From positions 1,426,001 through 1,490,000 of the forward strand of contig JAIXMP010000009.1 in NCBI GenBank assembly GCA_025677815.1: 64,000 nucleotides of DNA, given 5' to 3'. Origin of the DNA: Phascolomyces articulosus (lineage: Eukaryota > Mucoromycota > Mucoromycetes > Mucorales > Lichtheimiaceae). The notes under the pieces are model-generated. The model was not told the origin of the DNA and did not search any database. It saw only the letters and a program-made list of their open reading frames with translations. The translations under genes were made by a program, and so were the position numbers. Below, piece by piece: positions 11,268 to 24,584 of this stretch (position 1 is the first letter of the stretch; each line of letters starts with the position of its first letter).

Positions 11268-13177
11268 ATGGTGAATGGTACAAAGACTGCCACTACTAAT
11301 AGCAGTAATACTTCTTCCGGAACAAGTGCATGCACCTACCGATTTATTCCCAGTTCTTTAGTTGATCTTCCAAAAGAAAGGTACATATTTTTTTATTACA
11401 AGTAAAAACACTTCGTTTATACTAAATGGATTGAATAACATTTTATTAGAGATTATGATATAATTATTCGGCAACAACCTAAAAGAGCCAAAATGAGTGT
11501 TATTAATGAACGAGGTATGTTTAACTTTATATGGTGATGAATGATGATGATGATGTATTCCTAACTCTTTTTTTTTTTAAAAAAAAAAAAGACCGACGAC
11601 CCATTGAACCTCCACCCATCTTACAGATGCAATGGACAAATTGTTCGGATGACGAAATAAAGTAAGCATCACCACCACCCCCCACCAATAACAAAATATA
11701 GACTTCTTTAAAATATTAATTTTTATTATTATAATAGAAAATGTCTTCAAAGTCCTTTTTACTTTTTAGTGGCGAATATTGTTACAGATGAAGCACCTGA
11801 TACGTTATTATTACCTTCCCAAGATTATTTATCTGGATCCACTGTCTCTTCTCTTTATCGTCTTCGTGATATTGATAATTCAGATGGTGGTTTCTTTGTA
11901 TTTGGTGATCTTGCTGTCAAGAAAGAAGGAAAATATCGACTTCATTTTAGTTTGTTTGAGATTGTTGAGTATGTTTCTATTTATTATATAATATTCTTCT
12001 CCTCCTCCCCCCCCCACCCAAAACACACACACACGCACATATATACATATACATACTTAAAACTGATCCAATCATCTTCTTCTTTTAGAGGAAATATTCA
12101 AAATCGTAAAACAATGCTTTCCGATACTTTTACCGTATTTTTACCAAAACGATTCCCAGGTCCATTTGAAGCTACCTTTTTATCACGTACATTTTGTGAT
12201 CAAGGTGTAAAGATGAGAATTAGAAAAGAACATCGTTTACCTTCGTAAGTAGTTCTTTTCCTTTTTTTAATACTTAATCTATATATTTATATAAAAATTA
12301 AATGTTATTCTAATAACAATATAGTGTAAGTGGTCGTAAACGTAAAGTCGAAAATATGAAACAAGTAGCAACTTCTTCTTCAACAACTTCCACTTCTACC
12401 ACCACCACCACTACTACTACTACTACTGATGAACAAACGAATACAACACGAGCCTATAAACGAAAAGCTGGATATATTGATAATCATCAAAATCAAGATG
12501 TCCATTTTGGTCGATGGCAATCATCCATATCTCCTTCATCCTCTTCTTCATCTACTACTTCTTCACATCATTTACAGAAGGAAGATGTAAAATCGACTAC
12601 CTCAGCTCCATTACTATCTCAACAACAACAACAACATCCACCTTCTCCACCACCCCATCCATCTCATCATTATTATCATCATCAATCACCTCCCCCATCT
12701 TCTATCATGTCAGTAACATCCACTCCGCCAGTATCAGTTCATCACCATGCTAGTAATAATAATAATAATATGCAACATGACCTATTACCGTCTCCTGCAA
12801 CCACACAATATAGTCATTATGTAGAACATTCACAACAACATAGAACATATGCACAACAATCAATACCTTCTCCCCCTCCTTCCTCAGGTCAACAACATTT
12901 TTCATCCGATCTTGCAGGTTATCATTTTGATAAAATGGGGCATAGTAATCCTTCTATGCATGGTGTACTATCAAGGCAATTGACACCTCCACCTGTATTA
13001 GCAGATATTGAGCATCATCCACATCGTTATGGTGATCGATTACCTCCTTTACGAGCGATTATGGGAGATATGGTAGTAGGACCTTCTTTACCTCCACCTA
13101 TGACTTCTTCCTCTTCCTCCTTTGCACCATCACCACCGAATCGTGTTTCTATACATCAATTACTTTCTTCTCAATAA
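11268..13177 (+). CDS. Velvet-domain transcriptional regulator
   Basis: Six exons (11268-11380, 11450-11514, 11592-11661, 11738-11968, 12089-12244, 12325-13177) encode 495 residues. Residues of about 40-215 form a velvet domain: 'IIRQQPKRAKM' and 'DRRPIEPPPILQM' at its start, 'YFLVANIV' and 'FFVFGDLAVKKEGKYRLHF' in the core, and 'FPGPFEATFLSRTFCDQGVK' near the end. Velvet proteins bind DNA through an NF-kappaB-like fold and control sporulation, light response and secondary metabolism in fungi. Right after the domain comes a basic 'GRKRKVE' stretch, a likely nuclear signal. The last 260 residues are disordered, with poly-Thr, poly-Ser, His/Pro-rich and Gln-rich runs. The last exon carries all of this. 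Family membership is sure. Whether it matches VosA, VelB or a zygomycete-specific branch cannot be settled by eye. Confidence 0.93.
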
Positions 13178-13203
13178 ATAATAATCGTCATGGGCTGGGA
13201 CTA

Positions 13204-13243
<40 letters not shown>

Positions 13244-16200
13244 TTTGCATACCTCCAAAAATTCTTCATCTTGCTGCACTTTTCTTTTGTCGTTTTAGTT
13301 TATATCAAATTATCTTCTTGTTCTTTCTCTCATTCTTCTATTATACAACATCCAATACCCACCCCCTCATTCACTTTAAACACACACACACTTTTATGCA
13401 AATCTGTTGTATAGTATAATAATATATGCGGTTCTTATATACACTCCCTTCTTCCCTTTTATTTAACACTGTGTAAATCTCAATCTCATTCTCTTTCACA
13501 CTAAATCATTTTGTATATGCTCTTTCTGTTTATTATCATTTTATTATCATTATTATTTTTTTCAAAAAAAAATATGCCTCTTTTTTTTTCTTTCGTGCCA
13601 CTTTTATTGATTGGATAAGGTCATTATTCCAAAAAAGAATGATTTTTTTCTTTTGTTTGTTTAATGTGATTTATTACGTATTCTAATCATAACTTTCAAA
13701 CTTTTTATTATTATTATTATTATTTGTTGATTTGAGGGTGTTTTTTTTAATTGGATATAAACAACCATTATCATCAAACTATCATAACAAGGGTTCTTGG
13801 CATTTTCTTAAAAGTAGATTCTAAAAATGTTACTTTGTAAAATACATCATTATCATCACAAAACGTGATCTTGTTTTTTTAAAAAAAGATTTCATAGGTT
13901 TAAAAAATTATATATTATTATCCGATGACAACAATTATAATTTTGTACCTCATTCCAATATAATAATACTTTTCCTTCTTCTGCGATGTGTTGCTATGTA
14001 ACAATCTATTTTATATATCAAGCCACACACGCATTACAGCATTGTAATCATTAGATCTCATTTTTACACATGGTGTTTCTCACACTAGCACTGATAAAGT
14101 AAAAGATCTATTCAATAGAGTGGGGTTTGCTTAAAATGAAACATTCAAGGTTATTATATATACTACTGCTACCTGTATTATCCCATATCGGCGTTTCTTT
14201 TGTGTCAAACTTTCTGCTCCATGTTGATCTTAGTTCTTCTATATATATACCTTAGCTACTTGTTACTTTTGAAACCCTTACTTTACCCTACATGGAGAAG
14301 TTAGAGCCAAGACATTTTTCAATAGATTATATTATGTAGAGAAGTCACACACACACACACACACATCATTATCAGGATCAAATCGACGTTGTTGGTGGAT
14401 GTATCCTATCATCAGTTATCATTACATACAGCTGATTTATTTATTTATATTAATATACACCATTATCATTCATACCTTAATTTTTTTTGTGAAAAAAAAA
14501 ATTGGTTCAGTTCTTTGTACTTTTTGATATATTTATGTCAGTATATCATAATACCACGATTGATAATACTATTAAGATTGACTAGAATAAGCTCATCATA
14601 TTAACTCGTAGAAGAAGTGTTACTGGTCTGAACAGCTACTTACTTTTTTTTTTTCCAAAGTATATGAATAATAGTAAATACAACTTTAATATATATCTTG
14701 ATATATATGTATATAATATGACTCAATAGACTTATACAAAGGTTCTAAAATATATAATCAATAAGAATTAACAAAGTATACATATGAGTTTATAGAGACC
14801 TATAAATATTTTTTTCATATATACCATGAACAAAAGAAATTAAAACTGGAGAACAATAACGTGGCCTTGGTATTATACTACGTCTACAAGGTATTTATCT
14901 TATATCCCCTCCCCTCCCCTTGACTGTTATCTTTATAATGTTTCAACTTTATTCTGTGAACTTTTGTTACTTTTGGATAATAAACACTGTTGGTTTTTAT
15001 TTATTATTGTTATATGTTCATGATTATATACTTATGATAATAAAGCTATTGAATATGATAATTAATGGTATAATAATACCCTTTCATCACCTGAAAGGGT
15101 TTCTTTCATTTCTCATGAAACTCATGAAACAATTGAGCATCATCAGAAATATATATATATGTATTCTGACATGTTATTTATATATCTATTAAAACACGTT
15201 GATCAATTTACTTTTCTGGTGTTGGTTTATTCTTGGCGCTTTTTATTATACAAACTGTTCATATTAGTTTAAGAAATGACACACTTATTGTTCATCATTC
15301 ATCAACAAGAGCATGGGTTGAATATATATATATATATATAAAGGTTGAGTTGGATTAGTATTCGGGTAGTACATTAAAGCAAGCCCTTTATCCAATTTTG
15401 GGCATGTTGAATGTTGTTGGTGGAGGTGGTACAAGATTTATTTTAGAGAAAATATATCAATAAATACCAAAAAGTTATCAATAAATACGCTGGTAGTATA
15501 TAAGTATCATGATTGATTATTTTAAAACCTTCTATTTTTTTTTCATTGTACGTAGGTTATTGTTATCATAACAAATAAAGTAATATTCACTCAAAATAAT
15601 AAAATGTATTTATGAACAAAAAGTTAGTATATGCATATAAACATTTTTTAGATAAAGTGGTACAGACGAACTCATTTTGTACGATTGTAACGAGGGGATT
15701 GTAAAAGTACTACCGATGACATATATATATATATATAAGAATGGTAAGAAAGGCATTTATTAGAAGGTTATAGTAGTATTTTTATAGTTTGAATGTGTAT
15801 TTGTATGAAATCTCTATAAGCTTAAGTGATGTAGGGTTGTTGGTTCATCATGTAGACTTTATATTATTCCTAATAACAGTAACCTTCTTCTTATATATCA
15901 ACAATATACGTACATATGCAAATATAAAGTATTTATACACAAAAACAAAATAATACCCACGATTTCTTTACCCATGGTTTCCCGTCATTATAATACATCG
16001 TACGTTATTTGATTTTTTTTCCAGGAACCATCATCAATGTACAGTAGTTGTTGTCTGTCGTACTACATGAATAGGTATATATATTGATGGTATACTTACG
16101 TAAGGAATAATCCGACATTTGGTTTACTAAATGATTAGTAACATGGATTAATGAATTATCAGCGACAAGAGAGGTGGGAGTCATTTAGAGGAGATTCTTC

Positions 16201-16932
16201 TGGGTTTTTATTATTTTGATAATAACCTTTTGTTTTTGTTAAGAGATGATTGTCAATCAATTTTGTTTTTACATACTAAAAGTCTATTCTTATGTTCAGG
16301 GCAACTCCATCATCTATTTTCAATACAGATTTCTTGACCCTTGTATGTTATGATTATTATTCTATTTCATTATAATGACAAAAAAAAACAAAACAAAACA
16401 AAACAAAACGGAGGCTTAAATGCAATTTACCAACAAAATCCCAGATATAAATGTGGACGAATGCTTAGTGATATTGTTTAGTGTTAAACTTTAAACCAGC
16501 ATAATGAGTAATATACTAAATACTTGAGACCTGTCAAATAAAAAAAAAGTCCCTATCTTTTTTTTTTTTTTTTTTTTTTGAAAAGGAGTTAAAGAAGTAC
16601 ACTTATTTATTATTCTCTCCCCCCGCACATTTATTATAATCATCCATGGCTTTATATTACTCTTTTTTGTTGTTGGTGTTACTATATTTACATTTCCCAT
16701 TGTTGTTTGTCGTTTGATAGGGTTACACTCCGCCATTAAGAGTTCTAGACAAACCTTTTGATAACTACCATAAAGCTTCTTTTTTTTTTCCCTCTTTTTC
16801 TTTTTCCTCTTCTTCTCCCTTTTTCATTCCTTTTTCATATTCCATTCCATTCCATTCCATTTCGTTCTTATCCTATCTATCTATCGATTCATTCATTCAT
16901 TCCTTTTGATTATTATAATCATCCCATTTAGT
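13178..16932. other. Gene-poor intergenic region, 3.7 kb
   Basis: After the velvet stop comes a TTA/TAT microsatellite (about 13203-13243), then AT-rich sequence with AC repeats (14343-14366), TA runs (15325-15341, 15721-15738) and an AAAAC pentamer run (16389-16409). A pyrimidine-rich tract (16775-16870, including TTCCA repeats) precedes the next gene and is a likely promoter. I found no gene, RNA gene or mobile element. Confidence 0.55.
16381..16409 (+). repeat. AAAAC pentanucleotide repeat
   Basis: A poly-A start passes into four to five tandem copies of the pentamer AAAAC. It is a simple-sequence repeat with no sign of function. Confidence 0.9.
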
Positions 16933-17320
16933 ATGGTCGGTTTAATTGAAAAATTAAAAAGTCAGTTCGAAATTTGGCGAATTGAAAAATATACAAAACG
17001 ACGTACTTTTTTACCTGAATACGATTCAAGAGGTAACGACTATCCTTCTTCTTATCTTTATATATATACAACATAATAATTAATATTCAAATAATAATAA
17101 TAATAATAATATAGACAAAGATTATTATGATCGTTGTTATAAAGATGGTGTTTACTATGCTAAAGAAACCGTAGAACAACCTACAGCAACTGATAAAATT
17201 CGTCGTGCTCCTTCTGTTGCTACAAAACGAGCTAGTACTTTACTTAGTCGTCAAAGTAAAAGACGTCCTACGACACCACCTCGTTGTTCAGAAACATATA
17301 ATGCTAATTATGAACGATAA
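16933..17320 (+). CDS. Small basic protein, uncharacterised
   Basis: Two exons, 16933-17032 and 17115-17320, give 101 residues beginning 'MVGLIEKLKSQFEIWRI'. The N-terminal 20 residues can form an amphipathic helix. The middle is rich in Tyr, Asp and Arg ('YDSRDKDYYDRCYKDGVYY'), and the C-terminal half is Ser/Arg/Thr-rich and basic ('RQSKRRPTTPPR'), probably disordered. No signal peptide or membrane span is seen. The intron phase (1) joins cleanly, the start is preceded by a long pyrimidine tract like other genes here, and codon use resembles its neighbours, so I think it is real. I do not recognise a family and assign no function. Confidence 0.65.
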
Positions 17321-17735
17321 AAATATATATATATATAACTCTTACTATCATCAAAATTTTTTTAGTTTCTTTTTTCCTTTGTTCTTTTGACTTTTTTTAT
17401 TTTTTTTTTTTATTGTGTATCCAAATCTCATCCTTTCTTCTAATCCCTCCCCCAATGTAAATAAATAATTCTCATTAAACAAATTCATGTCTGTGGACCA
17501 ATCTATCCATATTCTTTAATCTCAGTTTGTTTGAAATCCCAATGAAAATCATCAAAGATAACACTGGATGGAATATATTACATCCGATCCAAAATAAAAA
17601 ATACCTGAAAAAAAAAAAAACAAAACAGAGACACACAAAATCTTTCGGATTTTATTATTTATATACATATTTTTTTTTTCTTCCTTTACTTTTTCCAGTT
17701 TTTTCACCCCTTTCCCATAGATTATATATTTACAA
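17321..17735. other. Spacer between small gene and MPC2
   Basis: It contains the 3' flank of the small basic gene and the promoter region of MPC2, with a poly-T/C stretch at 17669-17712 just before the start codon. No gene is supported. Confidence 0.5.
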
Positions 17736-18412
17736 ATGGCGACTTCTGCAGCATCACAATCCGCACTCCAAAAATTCATCAACTCACCCGCAGGTCCCAA
17801 GACCATTCACTTTTGGGCCCCTGCCATGAAATGGGTAATCCAATATTTTATTTCTATAGAAATAACTTATTTGTATATAAATTAATTAAATGTATTTTTT
17901 TTTATAAAGGCTTTGGTCATTGCTGGTATTAGTGATTTGCAACGTCCCGCCGAAAACTTAAGTTTGGCTCAAAACTTGTGTAAGTTGAAATGAAATGCAA
18001 AAAAAAAGTTTAATATATATTTGTTTTATCCGTTATTCATTTTTATTTGTTATATATTAAAAAAAAAGCTTTGGTCGCCACTGGTCTTATCTGGACCCGA
18101 TATTCTATGGTCATTATTCCCAAGAACTACTCTCTTGGTGCTGTCAACGTCTTTGTCGCAAGCACTGGTTTGATGCAAGTTGGTAGAATTATGAAGTAAG
18201 TATATCCCCCATTCTTTTTCATGGCGAGGCAATATAGATCAAGTAGTTCGCAAAGGAGGAAAAGGACAAGTTTACATTTAGAAGGAGGATTTGCAATATC
18301 CAATATGTTCGAAACGAACTCATGTTATTATTTCATTGTTATTAGGTACCGTATGTCGGATGAATACAAGGAAAAGCAGCTTCAAGAGCAGGCTGTTAAA
18401 GCTGCTGCTTAA
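17736..18412 (+). CDS. MPC2: Mitochondrial pyruvate carrier subunit 2
   Basis: Four exons (17736-17834, 17910-17979, 18069-18195, 18346-18412) encode 120 residues, the usual size. MPC2 pairs with MPC1 in the mitochondrial inner membrane to import pyruvate. The family signature is clear: 'SPAGPKTIHFWAPAMKWALV', then 'AGISDLQRPAENLSL' and 'GLIWTRYSMVIIPKNYSL', covering three short hydrophobic helices. The conserved 'PAGPKT' and the 'FWAP.KW' element with its Lys lie at the start of helix 1. The C-terminus is a short charged tail, 'YKEKQLQEQAVKAAA'. All introns have GT-AG ends and phases that keep the frame. MPC1 is not in this window. The only uncertainty is between the MPC2 and MPC3 names used in yeast for paralogues. 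Confidence 0.96.
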
Positions 18413-19803
18413 AAAAACAAGAAGATATAAATTATATAAAACTTATCTATTCTTTTGTTCCATATATATATATAAAAACAACTACTACTACTTGTATTAA
18501 AAAACCAGGGATTCCTTCTTCTTCTCCTCCTTTTTCTTTATAATGTTATTAGAGTATATATGATACATTCATTGATATCAATTGGAAAATAACTCAAAGG
18601 GAAACTTTAAAAATAAGGATGTGTGTATATGTGTGGTAAATGCTTCGGGCGGATAGACGCGAAAATATAGGGTGTCTCCGAAATCCCGTGAGTTTCCGGT
18701 ATTTTAATAATGGGGTTGATTCGTACTATTTTATTACTGTTTCCGATTTGATGGGTTCAACAACAAACTACTTTCTTTCTTTTCATCTTCCTTTTACATT
18801 TACTCATGAAACAATTTTTGCGTTTTTGTTTCAGCGCTTGAATAGCAATGAATATATTACATAACAATCCTTACCTTCACCATGAATATTGTAATAATAA
18901 GCATTGTTATTAGAAGAAGATTCTTGAATTACAGAAATACTTATTGACATCACATTATCAAAATATACGTAAAATGAATGCTTTTTATTCCTCCTTCTGT
19001 CTTTTTTGCTTGACCTGTCAATATGGGATTAGACGAGTAAAGTCAAGAATAATCGGAACGATTAAGCACTTAATAAAGCAATTGTTGTGAGATATTGTGT
19101 TTGTCTTTATATTATGTACATTCTGAAAACTATGTAACTTCAGTTTTTTTTGAGCCAAGGAGCAAAAACACGTATAATTTTAAAGTTAAAAGCAGGATAT
19201 TTTTATAAAAATATAGACTGACAACAACAGCAATAAAATAACACTTCATTTGCGCATTCTATAGTTTTCCATTTAGTAATGCAAAGTGTCTTCTAATGCT
19301 ACATATCTTGATACTTGATTTTTACAATACTTTGTTCGATGCAATTAAAATATTACGTTTACCCATTGATATTGGCTTGATAGAAAATTCAAACATATTA
19401 GTAGTCTACCTGAAGCTGTTTTTAAGGTACAAGGACATCAGTTTCGTATAACAGTCATTATATTGTCGGCCGTTATTAATATATAAAATACACTATTTTT
19501 TTTTTGTTATCTTGAGTAATAGCCAAATGAAATATGATATATCAATTCTTCATATGAATTTTCTAGTACCCTAGCTGTACTATCCAAGAAGATTATTTTT
19601 TTTGGGCTAATGCAACATTTCACACAGCATGAATTTCCAAGTCGTCAAATTTCTTGCCAAAAAAAAAAATCCAGCTGTGAATTACGTGAGGAGGGAGGGC
19701 CTGCTTGTTTTATACCAATTTTTTTTTTGATACAAAAGAAAATACTATCCATTCTTTAGATCAGAAACAAACAAACACCAAAAAAAAAGAACAACTATAA
19801 ATA
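18413..19803. other. Intergenic region, nothing recognised
   Basis: About 1.4 kb between MPC2 and UBC9. A small less AT-rich patch lies at 18635-18720. An open frame from 18640 (74 residues) lacks any recognisable motif. No RNA gene or repeat is evident apart from A/T runs. Confidence 0.5.
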
Positions 19804-20956
19804 ATGAGTTCAGGCATTGCACGTGGACGTTTAATGGAAGAACGTAAATCTTGGCGTAAAGATCATCCTCATGTAAATAAATGGGTTGCAATTACATCCC
19901 AAAAAAAAGAGAGAGAGAGAGAATTTGCTTATAAACTAATTCGAAAAGTATTAAAAAAAACTGAATGAATCGCATCATAGGGATTTTGGGCACGTCCTGG
20001 TAAACTTCCTGATAATACACTTGATCTTATGCAATGGACTTGTGGTATTCCTGGAAAAGAAGGCGTAGGTTTTTTTTTTATAAAGCACTTGACATTTCAT
20101 AAAAAAAGGACCACACTTCTTGTCAATTAATTCTAAATCATGCACTTTTTATTTTCATTTCATATAGACTCCTTGGGAACATGGTGTTTATAAGATCACG
20201 ATGACTTTCCCTGAAGGTAAAAGAAGAATTATTTTTGAGTTCGTTATTATTGCTATTTACTATTATTATGATGGAAATCTAACATATTGGATCGCATTAT
20301 CTAGAATACCCAAGTAAACCACCAAAGTGTATGTATTTTTTTTTTTATTTTTACAAAATGATTTACTCTTATTCAATCATAGCGTGATATAATTTTGGGC
20401 TTATTTCATAATCCTTTTTTTTTTCTCGTATTTTTATCTATTCTAGGCAAGTTTACTCCTCCACTGTTTCATCCAAATGTGTATCCATCAGGAACAGTAT
20501 GTCTTTCTATTTTGAATGAAGATGAAGGATGGAAGCCTGCAATTACATTGAAACAGGTAAGTCTAGCTTATATCTATCTATTTATCCACCGAGATGGTTC
20601 AGAAGGGAGGATAAAAGAAAGAAAGAAAAGAGCTTGGATCATGAGAGCCATCCTATGAACCAAAAATGATAAACCAGTATGTACATATATCAGATACTAA
20701 ACGCCTACTGTAATTTTATTAATTAGATTCTCTTGGGTATTCAAGATTTATTAAATGACCCTAATCCGGAAAGTCCTGCCCAACAAGATGCATATATGTT
20801 ATTCAGGTAAAAATTAGCTTTTCTGTATGGATGATTAAAGAAAAAAAAACACGTAATAGTGGGAATATGAATTGACAACGATGAAATATATATAGAAAGG
20901 ATAAGACGGAATATGAACGACGGGTTCGTGAACAAGCAGCAAAAAATCGACCATAG
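19804..20956 (+). CDS. UBC9: SUMO-conjugating enzyme Ubc9
   Basis: Seven exons (19804-19872, 19981-20064, 20168-20216, 20305-20328, 20447-20556, 20727-20806, 20896-20956) encode 158 residues, matching the family length. Ubc9 is the single E2 that takes SUMO from the E1 and passes it to lysines, working mainly in the nucleus. The active-site block '[20 protein letters not shown]' is present, with the catalytic cysteine at residue 94. '[16 protein letters not shown]' precedes it and '[14 protein letters not shown]' follows. The N-terminus '[20 protein letters not shown]' carries the basic SUMO/E1-binding face typical of Ubc9 and absent from ubiquitin E2s. Exon 4 is only 24 nt. The gene ends 173 bases from the convergent Cyk3-like gene. 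Confidence 0.98.
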
Positions 20957-21129
20957 TATATACAATATCAACAGTTTATATATAAAAACCAGAAACAAAA
21001 TAAAAAAAGGAGCAAAAACTTGGTAACAATATTATATATATATAATGAGGGTATGGAGGAAGACAAAGGGAGGGGGGAAGATATTCGATGTATTTTCCCC
21101 TTCAACTATATATATGTGTATGGTTTTTA

Positions 21130-23597
21130 TTATGCTTTACAATCCCAACTGGCCACGACATATAAACCACCAGCATGATGTAACAAACAAACCAAAGTCC
21201 ATTGACCCACTTCCCCCACTGTAATTGTACCATCATAAGTATGATCATGAGGATAATACATAAGTTTGTACAATCGTCCACTGGGGCTACGAATGGCCAA
21301 TTTATGATGCATTTGATTACTTTTGACTGAAAAATGATATTTCTGTAATGGATAAAGCTGATGACATTGGGGTTCTTGTACATAGAATTCGTATTGACAT
21401 AGATGAAGTTGAACAAATTCAAAGGGTAGAAATTGTTTATGTTGTTGTTGCTGTTGACGTGATAAACGCAATGATAATGCTAATGGATAATGTTTTGAAT
21501 TAACTTTTTCTTGTTGACCTATGGTACTGGGTATGATACGTGGGCCTGCATATATTTTAAGCCAACCCATCCATTGATCGGATGGTAATTGTGCCTTGAT
21601 TTTACATATTCGTCCTCTTTGATCTTCATTATCAAGACATTGTGCTAAACCACGTGTCCTTACTAATTGGGTTCGTGTTACGTCCAATTGGGATCGCGTT
21701 TCAACTTCAGCATAACATGCAATATCAGGATCCACTTGAAGGGTAATATGACATATAGCATCATCTATCAAGTTGGATGGATCATATTGGAGGACTTGGA
21801 TATGATGATGAAAGAAGGGTAGACAGGCATATGGCAAGGCAAAAAATGACGTGATGCTGATGGGTGGTTCAAGGTATTGATCCACAGGATTTGTTGGGAA
21901 GTGGGTATATATCATGTCCAAAGGTGGACATAGAAACCAATGGGATTCCATTTTGGACATGTTGGTGGGATAATAAGGAGAGGCTAACCAACAATCGACA
22001 AATCGATATTCACCTCCTACTTTGACTGTATATTTATATAGTGTGTGCATGTGAGTGAACAAATTCCTGCAGAATCTGAACTATATATAGAAAGAACCCT
22101 ACCTGAACACCAAGCATGATTCTCAGCCGGCATGCCATCCGCTGCCATTATATCATTGTGTCCTCTGAGATAGCCATAAATAACTTGAGCCTCAAGATCA
22201 ATTGCATTGGCCATTTCACAAAATAGATTGGCCATACCAAGTGCTGAAGAACAGGTTCTTTTTGATAATACCATTTCAGATGTATTGTCTATTGCTGCTT
22301 TTGTACTATTGATTTCATTTGGATTATAATAATGTAAATCCAGTGAAGGACGACTTGAACTATTTCCAACATCACTTGTAATAGGCATGTTATTGCTATT
22401 TTCAATCATTATATTTTGGATAATCCATACAAAAATAGCGCGCACTTTATGTAAATCACGTCGATAAGGTCGTGCCAGAAATTTGGTAGCCAGTAATGTA
22501 GGTGTTAGCATGGGGCCTCGTTGTTTGACGTTTGCTGTATAAGTATCGATATGAGCAAATTCATTATCATGAATTGGATCCAAAGTGAGCTCATTAGCGA
22601 CGGGTAATGTATTACTATCAAAAAAAAAAAGAAAATGTCAATTTTCTCTCTCTCGGTTATTGTTGTTCTTGCTGATGAAAAAGGATAAAATGAAAAAAAA
22701 AGAAATGATATGGTATTTTAATTAAAAAAGATGGGTTACCTCAGGATCTGGAACGGGTTCAATGATCGATGACTCGGTTCCGAGGTGGTACTATGATGAC
22801 CATATAAGGATGGAGGAGGAGTTTTCGGTCGTTCAACGCTCCATATTCGACATTGTTGGTGTTGATCTTTAGTGACGCCTTCTATTCGTGATTTTTGTGG
22901 TTGTAGTAAACCTTTCAGTTTACGAGAAAGATTCCGACGAATGGGTGCACCTACATCCGGTCCAGGTCTTGGATTCCAAAATGTTGGTTGTAAAACACTT
23001 TCAGTTTCTTCTCTATTGTAATTTAATTCTTCCACTATTACGCCACTTTCACTGTCGGTATAATTGTCATTCTTATTTTCTTGTTCATGATGATTGTTCT
23101 CGCTATTGTTGTTTTTATCATCAACATCATCGTCACTTTCTTCTGGACGTGCAGAATGAATTCGATTGAGTTTATGTGGTTTATATTGATTTCGAGCGGA
23201 AGATTGCCGTAGTAGTTCCTTGGTGCTAATACCATTACCATGATTACTAGGAGGATTAAATATACTGGATGTTTCTGGTAAAGGCATCGATCTTCGTTTA
23301 TATTGTTCGGGTTGTTGCGGTTGATGTTGAGAGGGTGGGTGTTGACGCATACCATAATAATTATGGGTGGATGAAGAAGTAGAAGAAACAGAAGAAGGTG
23401 ATGATAGTTCAAATAAACTACTGGATGTTGATGAAATGGATAATGGGGAACGTAACATAATTTGTTGATTTTGTAAAGATTTTAATGGATGAGAAGGTCT
23501 TGTAATAGGTTCATGTATTTCATTCTCATTCTCTTCCTCATCATCATCATTGATGTTCATTTTTTGTTGATAATTGTTATTATAATTGTTATTATAA

Positions 23598-23637
<40 letters not shown>

Positions 23638-24166
23638 CCATCGTTAAATGGATATCTTCAATAGCATGAGTAAGCTGAGCTACAGGTGGTACAGGTTTTC
23701 GTTTAATTTTTTGTTTCTGTTGTTGTTTTTGTTGCTGCATATATTGATGATATTGAGGTGGCGGACGTGAGGGTGGTAGTGAAGAAATAGGTTTTTTTTT
23801 CTTTAGAGGTAAATGTTGAAGTTGGGGAGATGGTAATGAATTGTCATGAATAGATGACGATGACATTGTTTGAGGAACAGACATTCGGCGAGAATGGTGT
23901 GGTTGTTGGTTTTTCTGTTGTTGAAACTTTGGTGGTTTTCGTTTGGTTCTATTTGAAACTTGGTGATGGCAAGTAGGCGAATTATTATAATTACTGTTAC
24001 CATTGTTAGTAGTAGTATTATTATCAAGAGCATAGTAATAATCCATTGTCATCATCATTGAATGGTTGGTAGTAGTAGGTAAAGACTGGGATGGAACAGG
24101 CTGAGGGTATCTCGCTTGCATGGATGCTAACCAATACGGACTAGTCCATTCATTCATTGGTAACAA
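21130..24166 (-). CDS. Cyk3-like transglutaminase-fold protein
   Basis: Three exons (24166-22740, 22614-22103, 22025-21130) encode 944 residues. Residues 1 to about 470 are low-complexity, with Gln, Asn, Pro and Ser runs and basic patches and no recognisable domain. Residues of about 485-690 are a transglutaminase-like domain: 'LHKVRAIFVWI', 'RTCSSALGMANLF' (Cys597), 'ENHAW' (His642) and 'YRFVDCWLASP' (Asp657), so the Cys-His-Asp triad is complete. The C-terminal 250 residues look like the region found in Cyk3 and kyphoscoliosis-peptidase proteins, ending 'ASWDCKA'. Fungal Cyk3 acts at the cytokinetic ring and septum and usually has an N-terminal SH3 domain; I see none here, although an upstream exon could exist. 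The intron before the His/Asp pair (22102-22026) is fixed by family continuity. The protein could also be an extracellular or bacterial-type peptidase relative. Confidence 0.8.
23588..23636 (-). repeat. AAT microsatellite coding poly-Asn
   Basis: A trinucleotide run inside the first exon of the Cyk3-like gene, encoding about a dozen consecutive Asn residues and then Asn/Tyr units. It keeps the frame, as expected for length variation tolerated in a disordered region. Confidence 0.9.
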
Positions 24167-24584
24167 AATTTATATTCTTTTTTCTTTATATATATATATA
24201 AATTGTTAAATGAAAGGGATCACAAGAATAATAATACTAAAATTGTATCGTTGTAAAGGGTGATGTGAGAAAAAAAAAAGGAAAGGGAAAAACAATAAAG
24301 AAAAAGGAAGAAGAAAAGGGAGTGTAAATAATGCGTCAGTTGTGTGTGGGTTAAATAAGTAGTAATATGTTCTGTTTATATATATAATAAAAAGTGTTTA
24401 TAAATAATAATAAAAAATGTGTGGGTGGTGATTTGTGTACAAATTATAAAATAACCAAATTTGATGATTTGTTTTTGTCACGAGTAAAAAAAAAAAGAAT
24501 TTTTAGTTTTTGAAAGGTTATTTTTTTTTGGTTGTTCTTTTACAAATAATTAAAGTCATCATCATTTCTCCTTAAATTCTCTTT
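24167..24584. other. Spacer, Cyk3-like promoter and calcineurin 3' flank
   Basis: Purine/pyrimidine-skewed sequence with A-rich runs (24267-24310) and TA repeats near 24187-24202. It is the upstream region of the Cyk3-like gene and the 3' flank of the calcineurin gene, both on the minus strand. No gene is seen. Confidence 0.5.

Noticed and set aside
13178..16932. CRISPR-like or other regular array in the repeat-rich desert
   Set aside because: Only simple-sequence repeats are present, with no repeat-spacer periodicity, and the organism is eukaryotic.
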